Numbered from the stretch's first letter, positions 42,104 through 51,430 are shown. The stretch is 64,000 nucleotides of DNA from UBA2357 sp046295975 (GCA_046295975.1 JBKBMG010000019.1:23351-87350), one strand, 5' to 3'. Numbers and translations are program-made. The notes: generated from the sequence alone by a model not told the origin.

Positions 42104-43518
42104 ACATTGCCATCCGGCTGTTCGCCGGCTACTTCATCATCGTCGGTCTGGCCGCCTGGCTGCTGCTCAAGATCTTCGCCGACGAGATCGAACCGGGCAT
42201 GCGCATGACCACCGAGGACACCCTGGTCGACAGCGCCCACCTGCTCGCCGAACTCGCGTCGGACGAACTCGCCGCCGGCACCATTGCCCACGGCCGCTTC
42301 GCCAGCGCAGTGCAGGCCACCCGCACGCGCGCGCCGGGCGCACGCATCTTCGAAGTGGAAAAGGCCTCGGTCGACCTGCGGGTGTACCTCACCGATGCCC
42401 GAGGCACGGTGGTATTCGATTCCGAGGGCCGCGCCGTCGGCGCCGACTACAGCCAGTGGCTGGACGTGGCGCGGGTGCTGCGCGGTGAATACGGTGCCCG
42501 CAGCACCCGCGACGACCCGCAGGATCCGCGCAGCTCGGTGATGTACGTGGCCGCCCCGGTGCTGCACCGGGACGAATTGATCGGCGTGATCTCGCTCGCC
42601 AAGCCAATGACCTCGGTCGCCCCCTATGCCGAGGGCGCCCGCACCCGGGTGCGCGACGCCAGCTACCTGCTGCTGGGCCTGTCGGCGGCCATCGGCCTGG
42701 TCTTCACGCTATGGCTCACCTGGTCGCTCAACCGCCTGCGCGACTATGCGCGTGCAGTGGCCAACGGCGACAAGGCACTGGCGCCCGCGGGCGGCGGTCG
42801 TCAGCTGTCGGAGCTTGCGCGGGCGCTCGCCCACATGCGCGAACGCCTGGACGGCAAGCAATATGTGGAGCGCTACGTGCAAAGCCTGGCCCATGAGTTG
42901 AAAAGCCCGCTGAGCGCCATCCGCGGCGCTGCCGAGGTGCTGGAAGACGCCCCGCCCGAAGAACGCACGCGCTTTGCCCGCCACATCGGCGAACAGAGCG
43001 AACGCATGCAGCTCATCATCGACCGTCTGCTCGCGCTCGCGCGCATCGAGCAATTGCAGGCCCCCGAAGCCAGCGGCGAGATCCGCGCCGGCGAGTTGCT
43101 CGACCAGGTCGTCGCCAGCCGTGCCACCGCGCTGCAGGCGCGCGGCCTGAGCACCCGCGTCGACGGCGCTTGCGAGACGCGGCTGCGCGGCGACCTCTTC
43201 CTGCTGCAGCAGGCGCTTGCCAACCTGCTGGACAACGCCATCGACTTCGCCCCGCCCGGCAGCCAGATCGCACTGCATGCCGAGGCGGATACCCACGGGC
43301 GGGTACTGAGCGTGCGCGACCACGGCCCGGGGGCGCCGGACTACGCCCTGGCGCAACTCTTCGAGCGTTTCTACTCCCTGCCCCGCCCGGCCACCGGGCG
43401 CAAGAGCACCGGCCTGGGGCTGGCCTTCGTGCGCGAGGTCGCCCGCATTCACGGCGGCGACGCCGACTTCGCCAACGCCCCGGACGGCGGCGCGATCGCA
43501 CGCCTGCGCCTGCCCTGA
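42100..43518 (+). CDS. creC: Sensor histidine kinase CreC
   Basis: A 472-residue inner-membrane kinase. TM1 is at about 7-25, a periplasmic CreC-type sensor follows (V-Y-L-T-D-A-R-G-T-V-V-F-D-S near 92), TM2 is near 185-207, then HAMP, HisKA (S-L-A-H-E-L-K-S-P-L-S-A-I near 262) and ATPase (N-L-L-D-N-A-I-D-F-A, R-D-H-G-P-G, G-L-G-L-A-F-V). CreC responds to fermentation and redox state in E. coli, and in Pseudomonas and Aeromonas (as BlrAB) to cell-wall stress. It is coupled to creB by ATGA. Confidence 0.92.
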   Translation: MNIAIRLFAGYFIIVGLAAWLLLKIFADEIEPGMRMTTEDTLVDSAHLLAELASDELAAGTIAHGRFASAVQATRTRAPGARIFEVEKASVDLRVYLTDARGTVVFDSEGRAVGADYSQWLDVARVLRGEYGARSTRDDPQDPRSSVMYVAAPVLHRDELIGVISLAKPMTSVAPYAEGARTRVRDASYLLLGLSAAIGLVFTLWLTWSLNRLRDYARAVANGDKALAPAGGGRQLSELARALAHMRERLDGKQYVERYVQSLAHELKSPLSAIRGAAEVLEDAPPEERTRFARHIGEQSERMQLIIDRLLALARIEQLQAPEASGEIRAGELLDQVVASRATALQARGLSTRVDGACETRLRGDLFLLQQALANLLDNAIDFAPPGSQIALHAEADTHGRVLSVRDHGPGAPDYALAQLFERFYSLPRPATGRKSTGLGLAFVREVARIHGGDADFANAPDGGAIARLRLP

Positions 43519-43548
43519 ACGCACGCCGCACGCCCGCCGTCCCGCACC

Positions 43549-43597
43549 TTCGCGGTCGCTTCATCCCCACTTCACCCCCACCTCACCGGCCCTTCAC
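43549..43597 (+). promoter_or_regulatory. creD: Array of five 11-bp-spaced cre-tag half-sites
   Basis: TTCGC (43549), TTCAT (43560), TTCAC (43571), CTCAC (43582) and TTCAC (43593) follow each other every 11 bases, each pair separated by exactly six bases. The known CreB site is a pair, TTCAC-N6-TTCAC. It lies 63 bp before the creD start, in the 141-bp gap after creC. Confidence 0.75.
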
Positions 43598-43659
43598 CCC
43601 GCGCGGCCACACTTGCCGTCATTCACGCCATCGCGCGTGCCGACAACGGGGAGAACGAC

Positions 43660-45063
43660 ATGCAGAAGAAACTCTTCATCAAGATCGCAGCCATCGGCCT
43701 GATGTCGCTGCTATTGCTGATTCCGCTGGCGATGATCGAATCGCAGATCGCCGCACGCGGGCAACGCCAGGCCGAAGTGATCCGCGACATCGCCGACTCG
43801 GCCGCGGGCGAGCAGACGCTCATCGGGCCGGTGCTGCGCATCCGCTACCGCGAGCGCATCGAGGTGCGCGGCAAGGAAGCCGGGACCGGCGCCGAGACCG
43901 TGCGCCACGAGATCGTCACGCGCGACACGGTGATCGCGCCGCAAACGCTCGTCATCGACGGCGATGCGCGGGTAGAGGCACGCAACCGCGGTCTGTATCG
44001 CGCCAACCTCTACCGCCTGGGACTGACGCTGCAAGGCCGCTTCGACGTGCCCGCCCACCTCGGACTGGAGCCCGGCCGTGACATCGTGTCGGCCGAGGCT
44101 TTTCTGGTGATGGGCCTGTCCGACCCGCGCGGAGTGGACAACGACCCCGAAGTGCGGGTCGACGGCCGCCCCCATCGCTTCGCCACCGGCAGCGAGAAGA
44201 CCTTTGCCGGCGCCGGCCTGCACGTCGCGCTGGGTGCGCTGGACACGCAGACCGCCCGCAGTCTGGACTTCACCGTACCGCTGTCGCTCACCGGCACCAG
44301 CCGCCTTGCCATCGCCCCCGCCGGTGAAGCAACGACCGTCACGCTGCGCTCACACTGGCCGCACCCCAGCTTCCAGGGCCGCTTCCTGCCGGTCGAACGG
44401 CGTGTGGACGGCGACGGCTTCGAGGCGCGCTGGCAAGTCTCCCACCTCGCCCGCAACTTCGACCGCGTGCTCTCCGCCGATACCGATGGCGGCCGCGAAA
44501 CGCTGGCGGTGAGCTTCGTCGAACCGGTCAACGTCTATCTCCAGGGCGAGCGTGCGGTGAAGTACGGCGTGCTGTTCGTGGTGCTGACCTTCGCCGCCTT
44601 CTTCCTCACCGAGGTGCTGCGCCGTCGCCCCATCCACCTCCTGCAATACCTGCTGGTAGGCCTCGCGCTGGCGGTCTTCTTCCTGCTGCTGGTGGCCTTG
44701 TCCGAGCACATCCACTTTGCGCTCGCCTACGCCGTGTCGGCCGCCGCTTGCGTGCTGCTGATCGGCACCTACCTGGCCGGAGCCCTCGGTGGCCGGCGTC
44801 ACGGCATGCTGTTCGGTGGCGGCATCGCCGTGCTGTACGGCGTGCTCTACGGCTTGATCCGCTCCGAGGACAACGCCTTGCTGATGGGCGCACTCCTGCT
44901 GTTCGCCGCCCTCGGCGCCACCATGCTGGCAACCCGCCGCATCGACTGGTACCGCATCGGCACACCGGCCGCGGCGACGACGGGCGAGCCCGACTGGACG
45001 CCGCTGGCCGACACCGACGTCGGCCCCGCGAGCGCCGATCGCGACGGAGGACGTCGAGCATGA
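43660..45063 (+). CDS. creD: Inner-membrane protein CreD
   Basis: A 467-residue protein of the CreD family: short N-terminal helix (about 8-27), a large periplasmic domain (about 30-310) with F-D-V-P-A...L-G-L-E-P and S-F-V-E-P-V-N-V-Y, then six C-terminal helices starting R-A-V-K-Y-G-V-L-F-V-V-L-T-F. CreD is the main CreBC target and affects envelope integrity, colicin E2 tolerance and beta-lactam response. A Pro/Asp-rich tail follows the last helix. The stop overlaps the next start by ATGA. Confidence 0.93.
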   Translation: MQKKLFIKIAAIGLMSLLLLIPLAMIESQIAARGQRQAEVIRDIADSAAGEQTLIGPVLRIRYRERIEVRGKEAGTGAETVRHEIVTRDTVIAPQTLVIDGDARVEARNRGLYRANLYRLGLTLQGRFDVPAHLGLEPGRDIVSAEAFLVMGLSDPRGVDNDPEVRVDGRPHRFATGSEKTFAGAGLHVALGALDTQTARSLDFTVPLSLTGTSRLAIAPAGEATTVTLRSHWPHPSFQGRFLPVERRVDGDGFEARWQVSHLARNFDRVLSADTDGGRETLAVSFVEPVNVYLQGERAVKYGVLFVVLTFAAFFLTEVLRRRPIHLLQYLLVGLALAVFFLLLVALSEHIHFALAYAVSAAACVLLIGTYLAGALGGRRHGMLFGGGIAVLYGVLYGLIRSEDNALLMGALLLFAALGATMLATRRIDWYRIGTPAAATTGEPDWTPLADTDVGPASADRDGGRRA

Positions 45064-46502
45064 CGCCCACCCCGCTGCTCCATACCATGGCGACGCGTAC
45101 CGCCCGCCTGCACGGCGCACTGCCGAGGTGCATCGCCCGGATTGCAGGCGCCGTGTCCGCTCCCTTCGCCCGTCTTGCCGCATTCGGCGCGCGCAGCGCA
45201 CGGCGGGCCGCCGCCGCACTGCTGCTGCTCGCCGCCTGCGACCCGATCAACCCCTGGCTGTTTGCGGTGCGCAACCACGTCGTGACCTTGATCGTGGGGC
45301 TGGCCGCGGCCCTGCTCGCAAGCACCTTTTTCGCTCGCCGTGCGGGGCGCCTGGGCCGCCTCGAAGCCTGCGTGCTGACCGCCGCGCTGATCGCGGCCGC
45401 CGCGCTGAGCGTGGTCCAGGGCGTCCGCTTCGCCCACCAGCGGGAGGCCGTGCTCGCCGCCCCCGCCAACGCGCGCGCCATCGGCCATCGCTTCATGGTC
45501 GGCTACCGCAGCTTCGAGGAGGTGGCACCGCTCGCCGAACGCGGCCTGATCGGCGGCATTTACCTCACCCGCCGCAATGTGCGCGATCGCGATCTCGCCA
45601 ACATTCGCGCCGAAATCGACGCCCTTCAGGCGCTGCGCGCCGGCGCGGGGCTGCCGCCGCTGCTGGTCGCCGCCGACCAGGAAGGCGGACCGGTGGCCCA
45701 CATGAGCCCACCGCTCACTCCGCCGCCCGCACTCGCCACCCTGGTGGCGGAGGCCGAGGCATCCGGCGCAGGCGCGGACGCACTCGCCCTGCGCGCACGC
45801 GCCTACGGCGAGGCGAAAGGCGCCGAACTTGCCGCCCTGGGCATCAATCTCAACTTCGGTCCGGTGGTCGACCTGCGCCCGGACGGACGCGGCCCGACGC
45901 TGGACACCCACACCTTGATCAGCCGCCGCGCGATCTCGGCCGACCCCGCACTCGTCGCCACCGTCGCCCGCGCCTACGGCGACGGCCTGCACCGCCACGA
46001 CGTTCGCGCCACACTCAAGCACTTCCCCGGGCTCGCGCGCGTCACCGTCGACACCCACCACTTTCCGGCGCGCCTGGACACCCCCACCGCCACCCTCGCC
46101 GCCCATGACTGGCAGCCCTTCCGCCAGGCTGCCCGGGCGGACGGCGCCATCATGCTGGGCCACGTCGTCGTCACCGACCTCGACCCCGCCCAGCCCGCAT
46201 CTTCCTCCCCGGCCGTCGTGCGCACCCTGTTGCGCGAGGAGTGGGGCTACGACGGCCTGCTCGTCACCGACGATCTCAACATGGGTGCGGTATACCGCTT
46301 CGGCCCTTGCCGCGCCACCGTCGCCGCCCTCACCGCCGGGGTCGACCTGCTGCTGCTGTCCTACGACCCCGACCAGTTCTATCGCGCCATGCACTGCACC
46401 ATCGCCGAAGAACGCGCCGGCCGCCTCGATCTCGACGAAAACGCCGCCAGCGCCCGCCGCCTGGCGGCCATGGCCGGACACACCGCGGCGGTCCGCCAGT
46501 AG
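45060..46502 (+). CDS. Membrane-anchored glycoside hydrolase family 3 protein (NagZ-like)
   Basis: A 480-residue protein with hydrophobic segments at about 50-58, 70-90 and 103-120, then a GH3 N-terminal barrel: L-L-V-A-A-D-Q-E-G-G-P-V near 200, G-I-N-L-N-F-G-P-V-V-D-L, K-H-F-P-G near 320 with the loop V-D-T-H-H-F-P (the Asp-His pair of NagZ enzymes), and nucleophile Asp in L-L-V-T-D-D-L-N-M-G-A-V. NagZ cleaves GlcNAc-anhydromuropeptides in cell-wall recycling. L-L-A-A-C near 60 looks lipobox-like but is preceded by a long basic lead. It is coupled to creD by ATGA. Confidence 0.87.
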   Translation: MTPTPLLHTMATRTARLHGALPRCIARIAGAVSAPFARLAAFGARSARRAAAALLLLAACDPINPWLFAVRNHVVTLIVGLAAALLASTFFARRAGRLGRLEACVLTAALIAAAALSVVQGVRFAHQREAVLAAPANARAIGHRFMVGYRSFEEVAPLAERGLIGGIYLTRRNVRDRDLANIRAEIDALQALRAGAGLPPLLVAADQEGGPVAHMSPPLTPPPALATLVAEAEASGAGADALALRARAYGEAKGAELAALGINLNFGPVVDLRPDGRGPTLDTHTLISRRAISADPALVATVARAYGDGLHRHDVRATLKHFPGLARVTVDTHHFPARLDTPTATLAAHDWQPFRQAARADGAIMLGHVVVTDLDPAQPASSSPAVVRTLLREEWGYDGLLVTDDLNMGAVYRFGPCRATVAALTAGVDLLLLSYDPDQFYRAMHCTIAEERAGRLDLDENAASARRLAAMAGHTAAVRQ

Positions 46503-46635
46503 GCCAAGCGAAAGGCCAACAACCAGTGCCTCGGCCATTGCCCCGACCATTGCGTAGCCCCTTCCGCCAACCACCAGGCCAATCGGTGCGCCACCCGGGC
46601 ATGCAGATTGACGCCCACTCTTGAATCCGGAAAAA

Positions 46636-46650
46636 TGCGAACGATTATCA
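46636..46650. promoter_or_regulatory. Fur box before FecI cassette 1
   Basis: Read on the minus strand, TGATAATCGTTCGCA matches the Fur 7-1-7 consensus at 11 of 14 positions in an AT-rich spot 63 bp before the sigma-factor start. Iron repression of the sigma gene is expected for this class. Confidence 0.65.
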
Positions 46651-46712
46651 ATTATTAGCGCGAGCCAACCCATCATGGGCCAGCCAGCCACCCTGCCTTC
46701 CTGGAGAGTCCC

Positions 46713-47225
46713 GTGACGCGCCCCGCCCAGATCGACACCATTTCGAGCCTGTACCAGGCGCATCACGGCTGGCTGCACGGATGGCTGCGGCGCCGGCTCA
46801 ACTGCAGCCACCAGGCCGCGGATCTCGCGCAGGACGCATTCGTCCGTCTGCTCGCCAAACCCGAGCCGGTGGCCCTGCGCGAACCACGCGCCTATCTCAC
46901 CACCATCGCCCACGGGCTGGTGGTGAACCACTGGCGGCGCAAGGCACTGGAGCAGGCCTACTTGGAGGCCCTGGCGCAGCGGCCGGAAGCATTCGCCCCG
47001 TCGCCCGAGGAGCGCCAGCTCGCGGTGGAGGCGCTTGAGGAGATCGCCCGCCTGCTCGACGGCCTGCCGGCCCAGATGCGCGACATCTTCCTGCTGTCGC
47101 AACTTGACGGACTAACCTACCCCGTCATCGCCGAGCGCCTCGGAATCACCGTCAACGTCGTGCAAAAAGCCATGGTGCGCGCCACCGCACACTGCTACAA
47201 GGCCTTGTACGGAGTCGTTGCGTGA
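46713..47225 (+). CDS. FecI-family ECF sigma factor (cassette 1)
   Basis: A 170-residue sigma-70 family protein. Region 2 is at about 10-75 (L-Y-Q-A-H-H-G-W-L-H-G-W-L-R...A-A-D-L-A-Q-D-A-F-V-R-L-L) and region 4 at about 110-165 (F-L-L-S-Q-L-D-G-L-T-Y-P-V-I-A-E-R-L-G-I). FecI sigmas direct transcription of the neighbouring TonB receptor gene once FecR signals receptor occupancy. GGAG lies upstream of the GTG at 46713. The stop overlaps the fecR start (GTGA). Confidence 0.93.
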   Translation: MTRPAQIDTISSLYQAHHGWLHGWLRRRLNCSHQAADLAQDAFVRLLAKPEPVALREPRAYLTTIAHGLVVNHWRRKALEQAYLEALAQRPEAFAPSPEERQLAVEALEEIARLLDGLPAQMRDIFLLSQLDGLTYPVIAERLGITVNVVQKAMVRATAHCYKALYGVVA

Positions 47226-48202
47226 GCGCCCAGGACGCCAGCACCCCCACCGACGCGGTACTCGACCAGGCCGTGCAGTGGTATGTGCGACGTGCCTCCG
47301 GCGAAATGTCCGCGGCCGACACGCTGGCACTGGAACACTGGCTGGCGGCCCACCCGGGACACCGCCACACCTGGGCGCAGTTGCTGCAGATGGGCGAGCG
47401 GCTGCAGCAGCGTGCCGAGCACCTGCCCTCCGGCACGGCCTGCGACGTACTCGCCAACGCCGCCCCGCGCGGCCGGCGGCGCGCCCTGGGGCGCTTGCTG
47501 GCGGTAGGCGGTAGTCTTGGCCTGTTGTGGCTGGGCCGCGACCTCGTGCACGAGGCGGTGCATCCTGCCGACCTGCGCACCGCCGCAGGCGAGCGGCGCG
47601 AACTCGCACTGAGCGACGGTACCCGCTTGCGGCTCAACACCGCCACCGCGGTAGATGTGATCTTCGATGCGAGCGCCCGCCGCATCCGTCTGCGCGAAGG
47701 CGAGATCGAAATCGACACCGGCCGCGACCCTGCCGCCCGCCCGTTGTGGGTCGAGACCCGCGACGCCCGCCTGGTGCCGGTCGGCACCCGCTTCAGCGTC
47801 CGCCAACTGGACACCGACACCCGACTCGCGGTCAGCGAGGGCGCGGTCGACGTCCATCTGACCGACCACGCTCAAGCCCGCCGCATCGACCGCGGCGAGC
47901 AAGTGCGCTTCGACCGCTACCACATCGCCCCCCCGGAAACGCTAGACCCCACCCGGCTGGCGTGGACCAGCGGCATGATCGTCGCCGCCAACCGACGCCT
48001 GGACGAACTTCTCGCCGAAGTCGCCCGCCATCGCCCCGGCCGGCTCACCTGGGCACCCGAGGTCGCCGACCTGCGCATCACCGGCACCTGGCCGCTGGAT
48101 GGCGACGATCCCACCGATCGCATACTGGCATCCCTCGCGCGCCGCCTGCCCGTGCACATACAACGCACGACACGCTACTGGGTCCGCGTCATACCCGCCT
48201 GA
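47222..48202 (+). CDS. FecR-family anti-sigma/sensor protein (cassette 1)
   Basis: A 326-residue single-pass inner-membrane protein. The cytosolic N-terminus (about 12-60) is a DUF4880 sigma-binding domain with W-x-V-R-R-A-S-G-E...L-E-H-W-L, one membrane helix follows near 88-106, then the periplasmic FecR domain (L-R-L-N-T-A-T-A-V-D-V, V-G-T-R-F-S-V) and a DUF4974-like end. It receives the signal from the STN domain of the receptor and releases the sigma factor. GTG start, overlapping the sigma stop. Confidence 0.92.
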   Translation: MSAQDASTPTDAVLDQAVQWYVRRASGEMSAADTLALEHWLAAHPGHRHTWAQLLQMGERLQQRAEHLPSGTACDVLANAAPRGRRRALGRLLAVGGSLGLLWLGRDLVHEAVHPADLRTAAGERRELALSDGTRLRLNTATAVDVIFDASARRIRLREGEIEIDTGRDPAARPLWVETRDARLVPVGTRFSVRQLDTDTRLAVSEGAVDVHLTDHAQARRIDRGEQVRFDRYHIAPPETLDPTRLAWTSGMIVAANRRLDELLAEVARHRPGRLTWAPEVADLRITGTWPLDGDDPTDRILASLARRLPVHIQRTTRYWVRVIPA

Positions 48203-48399
48203 ACCCCGGCCGCACCCGGGTATTACGCCCACCGTAGCCCCACAGCAGCGCTCGGCCCCTCCCCGTATTGCATTCGCGCATCGCATGCATGCGTATCGCG
48301 CCCGCGCAGCTCGTCCTCCACATCCCCACGCACATCCCCTATTCACTTCCCCTACTCACCTCCCCCTTCCCCCGCGCACGAAGGTGCTCGCGCGCAAGC

Positions 48400-48427
48400 G
48401 AAAGTCGGCAGGTTTTTACACCTCGTC
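48400..48427 (+). promoter_or_regulatory. Possible FecI-type promoter for receptor 1
   Basis: GAAAGT (48400) and CGTC (48424) are separated by 18 bases, resembling the GGAAAT / GTC-type promoters used by iron-starvation sigmas. A similar pair with 19 bases lies before receptor 3 (57844). It lies 81 bp before the start of receptor 1 in a 305-bp gap that has no other recognisable feature. Confidence 0.35.
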
Positions 48428-48507
48428 GGGCATACGAATCAGTGGGGCATCGCAACACCGCTGCCCTTGATTCAACCCGCAAACGAGCACGCACGAAGGA
48501 AACCCAC

Positions 48508-50967
48508 ATGCCCGGACCCGCACGCCGCGCCACCCTCCGCCCCGCATCGCCGAACGTCTCCCGCCTGTCCCGCACGCCTGTGGCCCGCGCCCTGCTGATC
48601 GCCTTTCTTGGCGCGGCCTCGCTGGCCAGCCTGCCAACCCATGCCCAGAGCGCTTCCGCGCAAACGCTACGCAGCTTCGACGTCGCTGGCGGCGATCTCG
48701 ACCAGGTGTTGATCCACTTCGGACAACAGGCCGGCATTCAGCTCGCGGTCACCGCCGAACTCACCGCCGGCCTGACCAGCCGTGGCGTAAGCGGTCAGTT
48801 CGCCACAGCCGACGCACTGCGGCACCTGCTGGCCGGCACCGGTCTGGAAGCGGTGCGCGAGCCTGGGGGCGAATACACGCTGCGCCCCCTGCCGCGCACC
48901 ACCGGCGGACAACCTGCACCCACGCTGCAAGCCGTGCAGGTCACCGCCAACCAACTCGGCGAAATCACCGAAGGTTCGGGCACCTACACCCCCGGCGCCA
49001 TCGCCACTGCCACGCGGCTGGTGCTCACACCGCGCGAGACGCCGCAGTCGATCAGCGTCGTCACCCGCCAGGAAATGGACGACTTCGCGCTCACCTCCAT
49101 TGACAAGGTCATGGAACACACGCCGGGCGTGAGCATCGTCACCTACGACAGCGAACGTACCGTGTACTTCGCGCGCGGCTTCGCGATCAACAACTTCCAG
49201 TATGACGGCGTCCCGATGGAGCGCAACGCCGGCTACTCAGCGGGCAACACCCTGAGCGACATGGCGATCTACGATCGCGTGGAAGTACTCAAGGGCGCCA
49301 CCGGCCTGCTCACAGGCAGCGGCGACCCGGGCGCCACCATCAACCTCATCCGCAAGAAGCCGACCCGCGACTTCCAGGGCAGCGCTACCCTGGGCGCCGG
49401 CTCCTGGGACAACTACCGCGCCGAACTCGACGTCGGCGGTGCGTTGAATCAAGCCGGCAGCGTGCGCGCCCGGGCCGTGGTCGCCCATCAGGACAAGCAC
49501 GCCTTCCAGGACCGCCACCAGCGCCGCTCCACCGTCTTCTACGGCATCCTCGAGGCCGACCTGACGCCCGCCACCTTGCTGACCGTCGGCGCCGACTACC
49601 AGGACAACGACCCCACCAGTTCGACCTGGGGCGGCATCCCCATCTATGACGCCAACGGCAACTTCAACCGCATGCCCAAGGGCTTCAACAACGGCGCCAC
49701 CTGGAGCCGTTGGGAGCAATACACCCGGACTGCCTTTGCCACCCTGGAACACCATTTCGACAACGACTGGATCGCCAAGCTGCAGCTCAACCACCAGATC
49801 AACGGTTACGATGCCGTCCTGGGCGCGGTCGGCGCGGGCAACCCGAACCCGGCCGACGGCACCGGCACCGGCCTGTGGCTGGGCCAGTATGTCGGCAAGA
49901 CCCGCAGCAATGCCGCCGACTTCTACGCCAGCGGCCCCTTCGAACTACTGGGACGACGCCACGAACTTGTACTGGGTGGCAGCATCAGCCAGCGGCGCTG
50001 GACCAATCGCGGTGACGGCCCCGACACCGGCTACTCCCGCGTCGTGCCCGACTACTACGCCTGGAACGGTGCCATCCCGATGCCGGACTGGAACGACCCC
50101 GGCGCCTGGCACGGCACCAACCGCGAGACCACGCGCGAGAACGGCGTGTACGCCACCACTCGCCTGAACCTGCGCGACGACACCAAGCTGATCACCGGCG
50201 TCCGGGTCGCCAACTTCAAGCGCGAGAACATGCGCGAATCCGGCGTAGTCGTACCCTACCTCGGTGCCGTGTATGACCTCAACGACAAGCTGTCGATGTA
50301 CGCGAGTTACACCACCATCTTCAAGCCACAGTCGGTACGGAACGAGCAGGGCGCCACCCTGGACCCACTGGAGGGCGCCAACTACGAACTCGGTCTGAAG
50401 GGAGCCTTTCTGAGCGACCGGGTGAACGCCAGCGCGGCGGTGTTCCGGCTTGAGCAGGACAACTTCGCCGAGGCCACCGGCGGCCTCACACCGGAAGGCG
50501 CCGCCGCCTACCGCGCCATCGACGGCGTGCGCACCCGTGGCTACGAAGTGGAGTTGTCCGGGCAACTAAACCAGCAGTGGAACCTGCACGGCGGCTTCAC
50601 CCACAAGGTCTCGCGCCGGCAGGGCGACAAGGTCGCCACGCTGACGCCGGAAAACCAGTTCACCCTGTTCGCCACCTACCGACCCGCAGGCGCATGGAAC
50701 CGCCTTACGCTGGGCGGCGGCGCACGCTGGCAGGACAAGACCTGGGGCGACGTAAGCCATTCGACGCTGGGCACGCTCAAGCACACCGTCGCCGGCTACT
50801 GGCTGTTCGACGCCATGGCGAGCTACCGCTTCGACGACCGCCTGAGCGCCTCGCTCAACGTCAACAACCTGCTCGACAAGCGCTACTACACGATCTTCAA
50901 CGCCTATGGCACCTACACCTGGGGCGAACCACGGAGCGTGAACGTATCGCTCAAATACACGTTCTGA
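48508..50967 (+). CDS. STN-containing TonB-dependent siderophore receptor 1
   Basis: An 819-residue outer-membrane transducer. A signal peptide covers about 1-47 (T-H-A-Q-S). The STN signalling domain is at about 55-105 (F-D-V-A-G-G-D-L-D-Q-V-L...L-L-A-G-T-G-L), then the plug (T-P-R-E-T-P-Q-S-I-S-V-V near 175; G-S-G-D-P-G-A-T-I-N-L-I-R-K-K-P-T near 270) and a barrel ending in V-S-L-K-Y-T-F. The G-D-P-G-A-T-I-N plug motif is shared with FpvA/FoxA-type ferric-siderophore receptors. The ATG follows GAAGGA. It is the target of the sigma/FecR pair upstream. Confidence 0.93.
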   Translation: MPGPARRATLRPASPNVSRLSRTPVARALLIAFLGAASLASLPTHAQSASAQTLRSFDVAGGDLDQVLIHFGQQAGIQLAVTAELTAGLTSRGVSGQFATADALRHLLAGTGLEAVREPGGEYTLRPLPRTTGGQPAPTLQAVQVTANQLGEITEGSGTYTPGAIATATRLVLTPRETPQSISVVTRQEMDDFALTSIDKVMEHTPGVSIVTYDSERTVYFARGFAINNFQYDGVPMERNAGYSAGNTLSDMAIYDRVEVLKGATGLLTGSGDPGATINLIRKKPTRDFQGSATLGAGSWDNYRAELDVGGALNQAGSVRARAVVAHQDKHAFQDRHQRRSTVFYGILEADLTPATLLTVGADYQDNDPTSSTWGGIPIYDANGNFNRMPKGFNNGATWSRWEQYTRTAFATLEHHFDNDWIAKLQLNHQINGYDAVLGAVGAGNPNPADGTGTGLWLGQYVGKTRSNAADFYASGPFELLGRRHELVLGGSISQRRWTNRGDGPDTGYSRVVPDYYAWNGAIPMPDWNDPGAWHGTNRETTRENGVYATTRLNLRDDTKLITGVRVANFKRENMRESGVVVPYLGAVYDLNDKLSMYASYTTIFKPQSVRNEQGATLDPLEGANYELGLKGAFLSDRVNASAAVFRLEQDNFAEATGGLTPEGAAAYRAIDGVRTRGYEVELSGQLNQQWNLHGGFTHKVSRRQGDKVATLTPENQFTLFATYRPAGAWNRLTLGGGARWQDKTWGDVSHSTLGTLKHTVAGYWLFDAMASYRFDDRLSASLNVNNLLDKRYYTIFNAYGTYTWGEPRSVNVSLKYTF

Positions 50968-51194
50968 GCCACCTGCCGGACCGCGCCCTGCCCGAGGCAT
51001 GACGGGGTCCGGTACCTCGTCACCGGGTGACGCAGTCGCCATCGTTACCGATGCGGCAACCGACTTGCGGTGGATGCCGACAATCAGGGCTTGCAAAGCC
51101 CTTTTTCAAGCGGCGCAATCACGTCGTGGCTTGAAGCCCGACGATGACCCACTGGACCACGCCGGGGTACGCACATGACGTCTCAGAGCTTGAA
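50968..51194. other. Non-coding gap after receptor 1
   Basis: Together with the azurin remnant and the following promoter region this forms a 629-bp stretch without an intact gene. No terminator with a T-run, promoter or reading frame was recognised in this part. Confidence 0.4.
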
Positions 51195-51430
51195 CCCCCC
51201 CTTTCATCACACTCCAGTGCCTGGAAAACGAGCAGGAAGCTGTACTCGCCTCCCTCCTCGAGTTGCGCAACGTCGACAGTCACCGAGTCCGCCTCGCCGC
51301 CGCCAATCATCGCCGTGTGGGCGATTACCCGCGAATCATCGGACTGTAGATCGCCTTGTGCGCGCCCCGCTTTGGCGCCATCGCTGGCGACCGCCTGAAG
51401 ATCGGCCATCTTGACGAGCACCTCGCATCG
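51195..51430 (-). pseudogene. Decayed azurin fragment
   Basis: The minus-strand frame reads V-L-V-K-M-A-D-L-Q-A-V-A-S-D-G, then D-D-S-R-V-I-A-H-T, I-G-G-G-E-A-D-S-V-T and V-A-Q-L-E-E-G-G-E-Y-S-F, which lines up with the second half of azurin, a periplasmic type 1 copper protein. A frameshift near 51235 moves the copper-ligand loop to another frame, where C-S-F-S-R-H-W-S-V-M keeps the Cys-x4-His-x3-Met spacing of azurin, followed by M-K-G-G. The first half, with the signal peptide and first His ligand, is missing or unrecognisable. An open frame covers 51119-51631 but does not encode a whole azurin. It lies antisense between two FecI cassettes. Confidence 0.75.

Noticed and set aside
44847..47102. 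751-codon open frame on the minus strand
   Set aside because: Antisense to creD, the GH3 gene and a FecI gene, all of which have clear motifs; the antisense product has low-complexity Gly/Gln-rich sequence.
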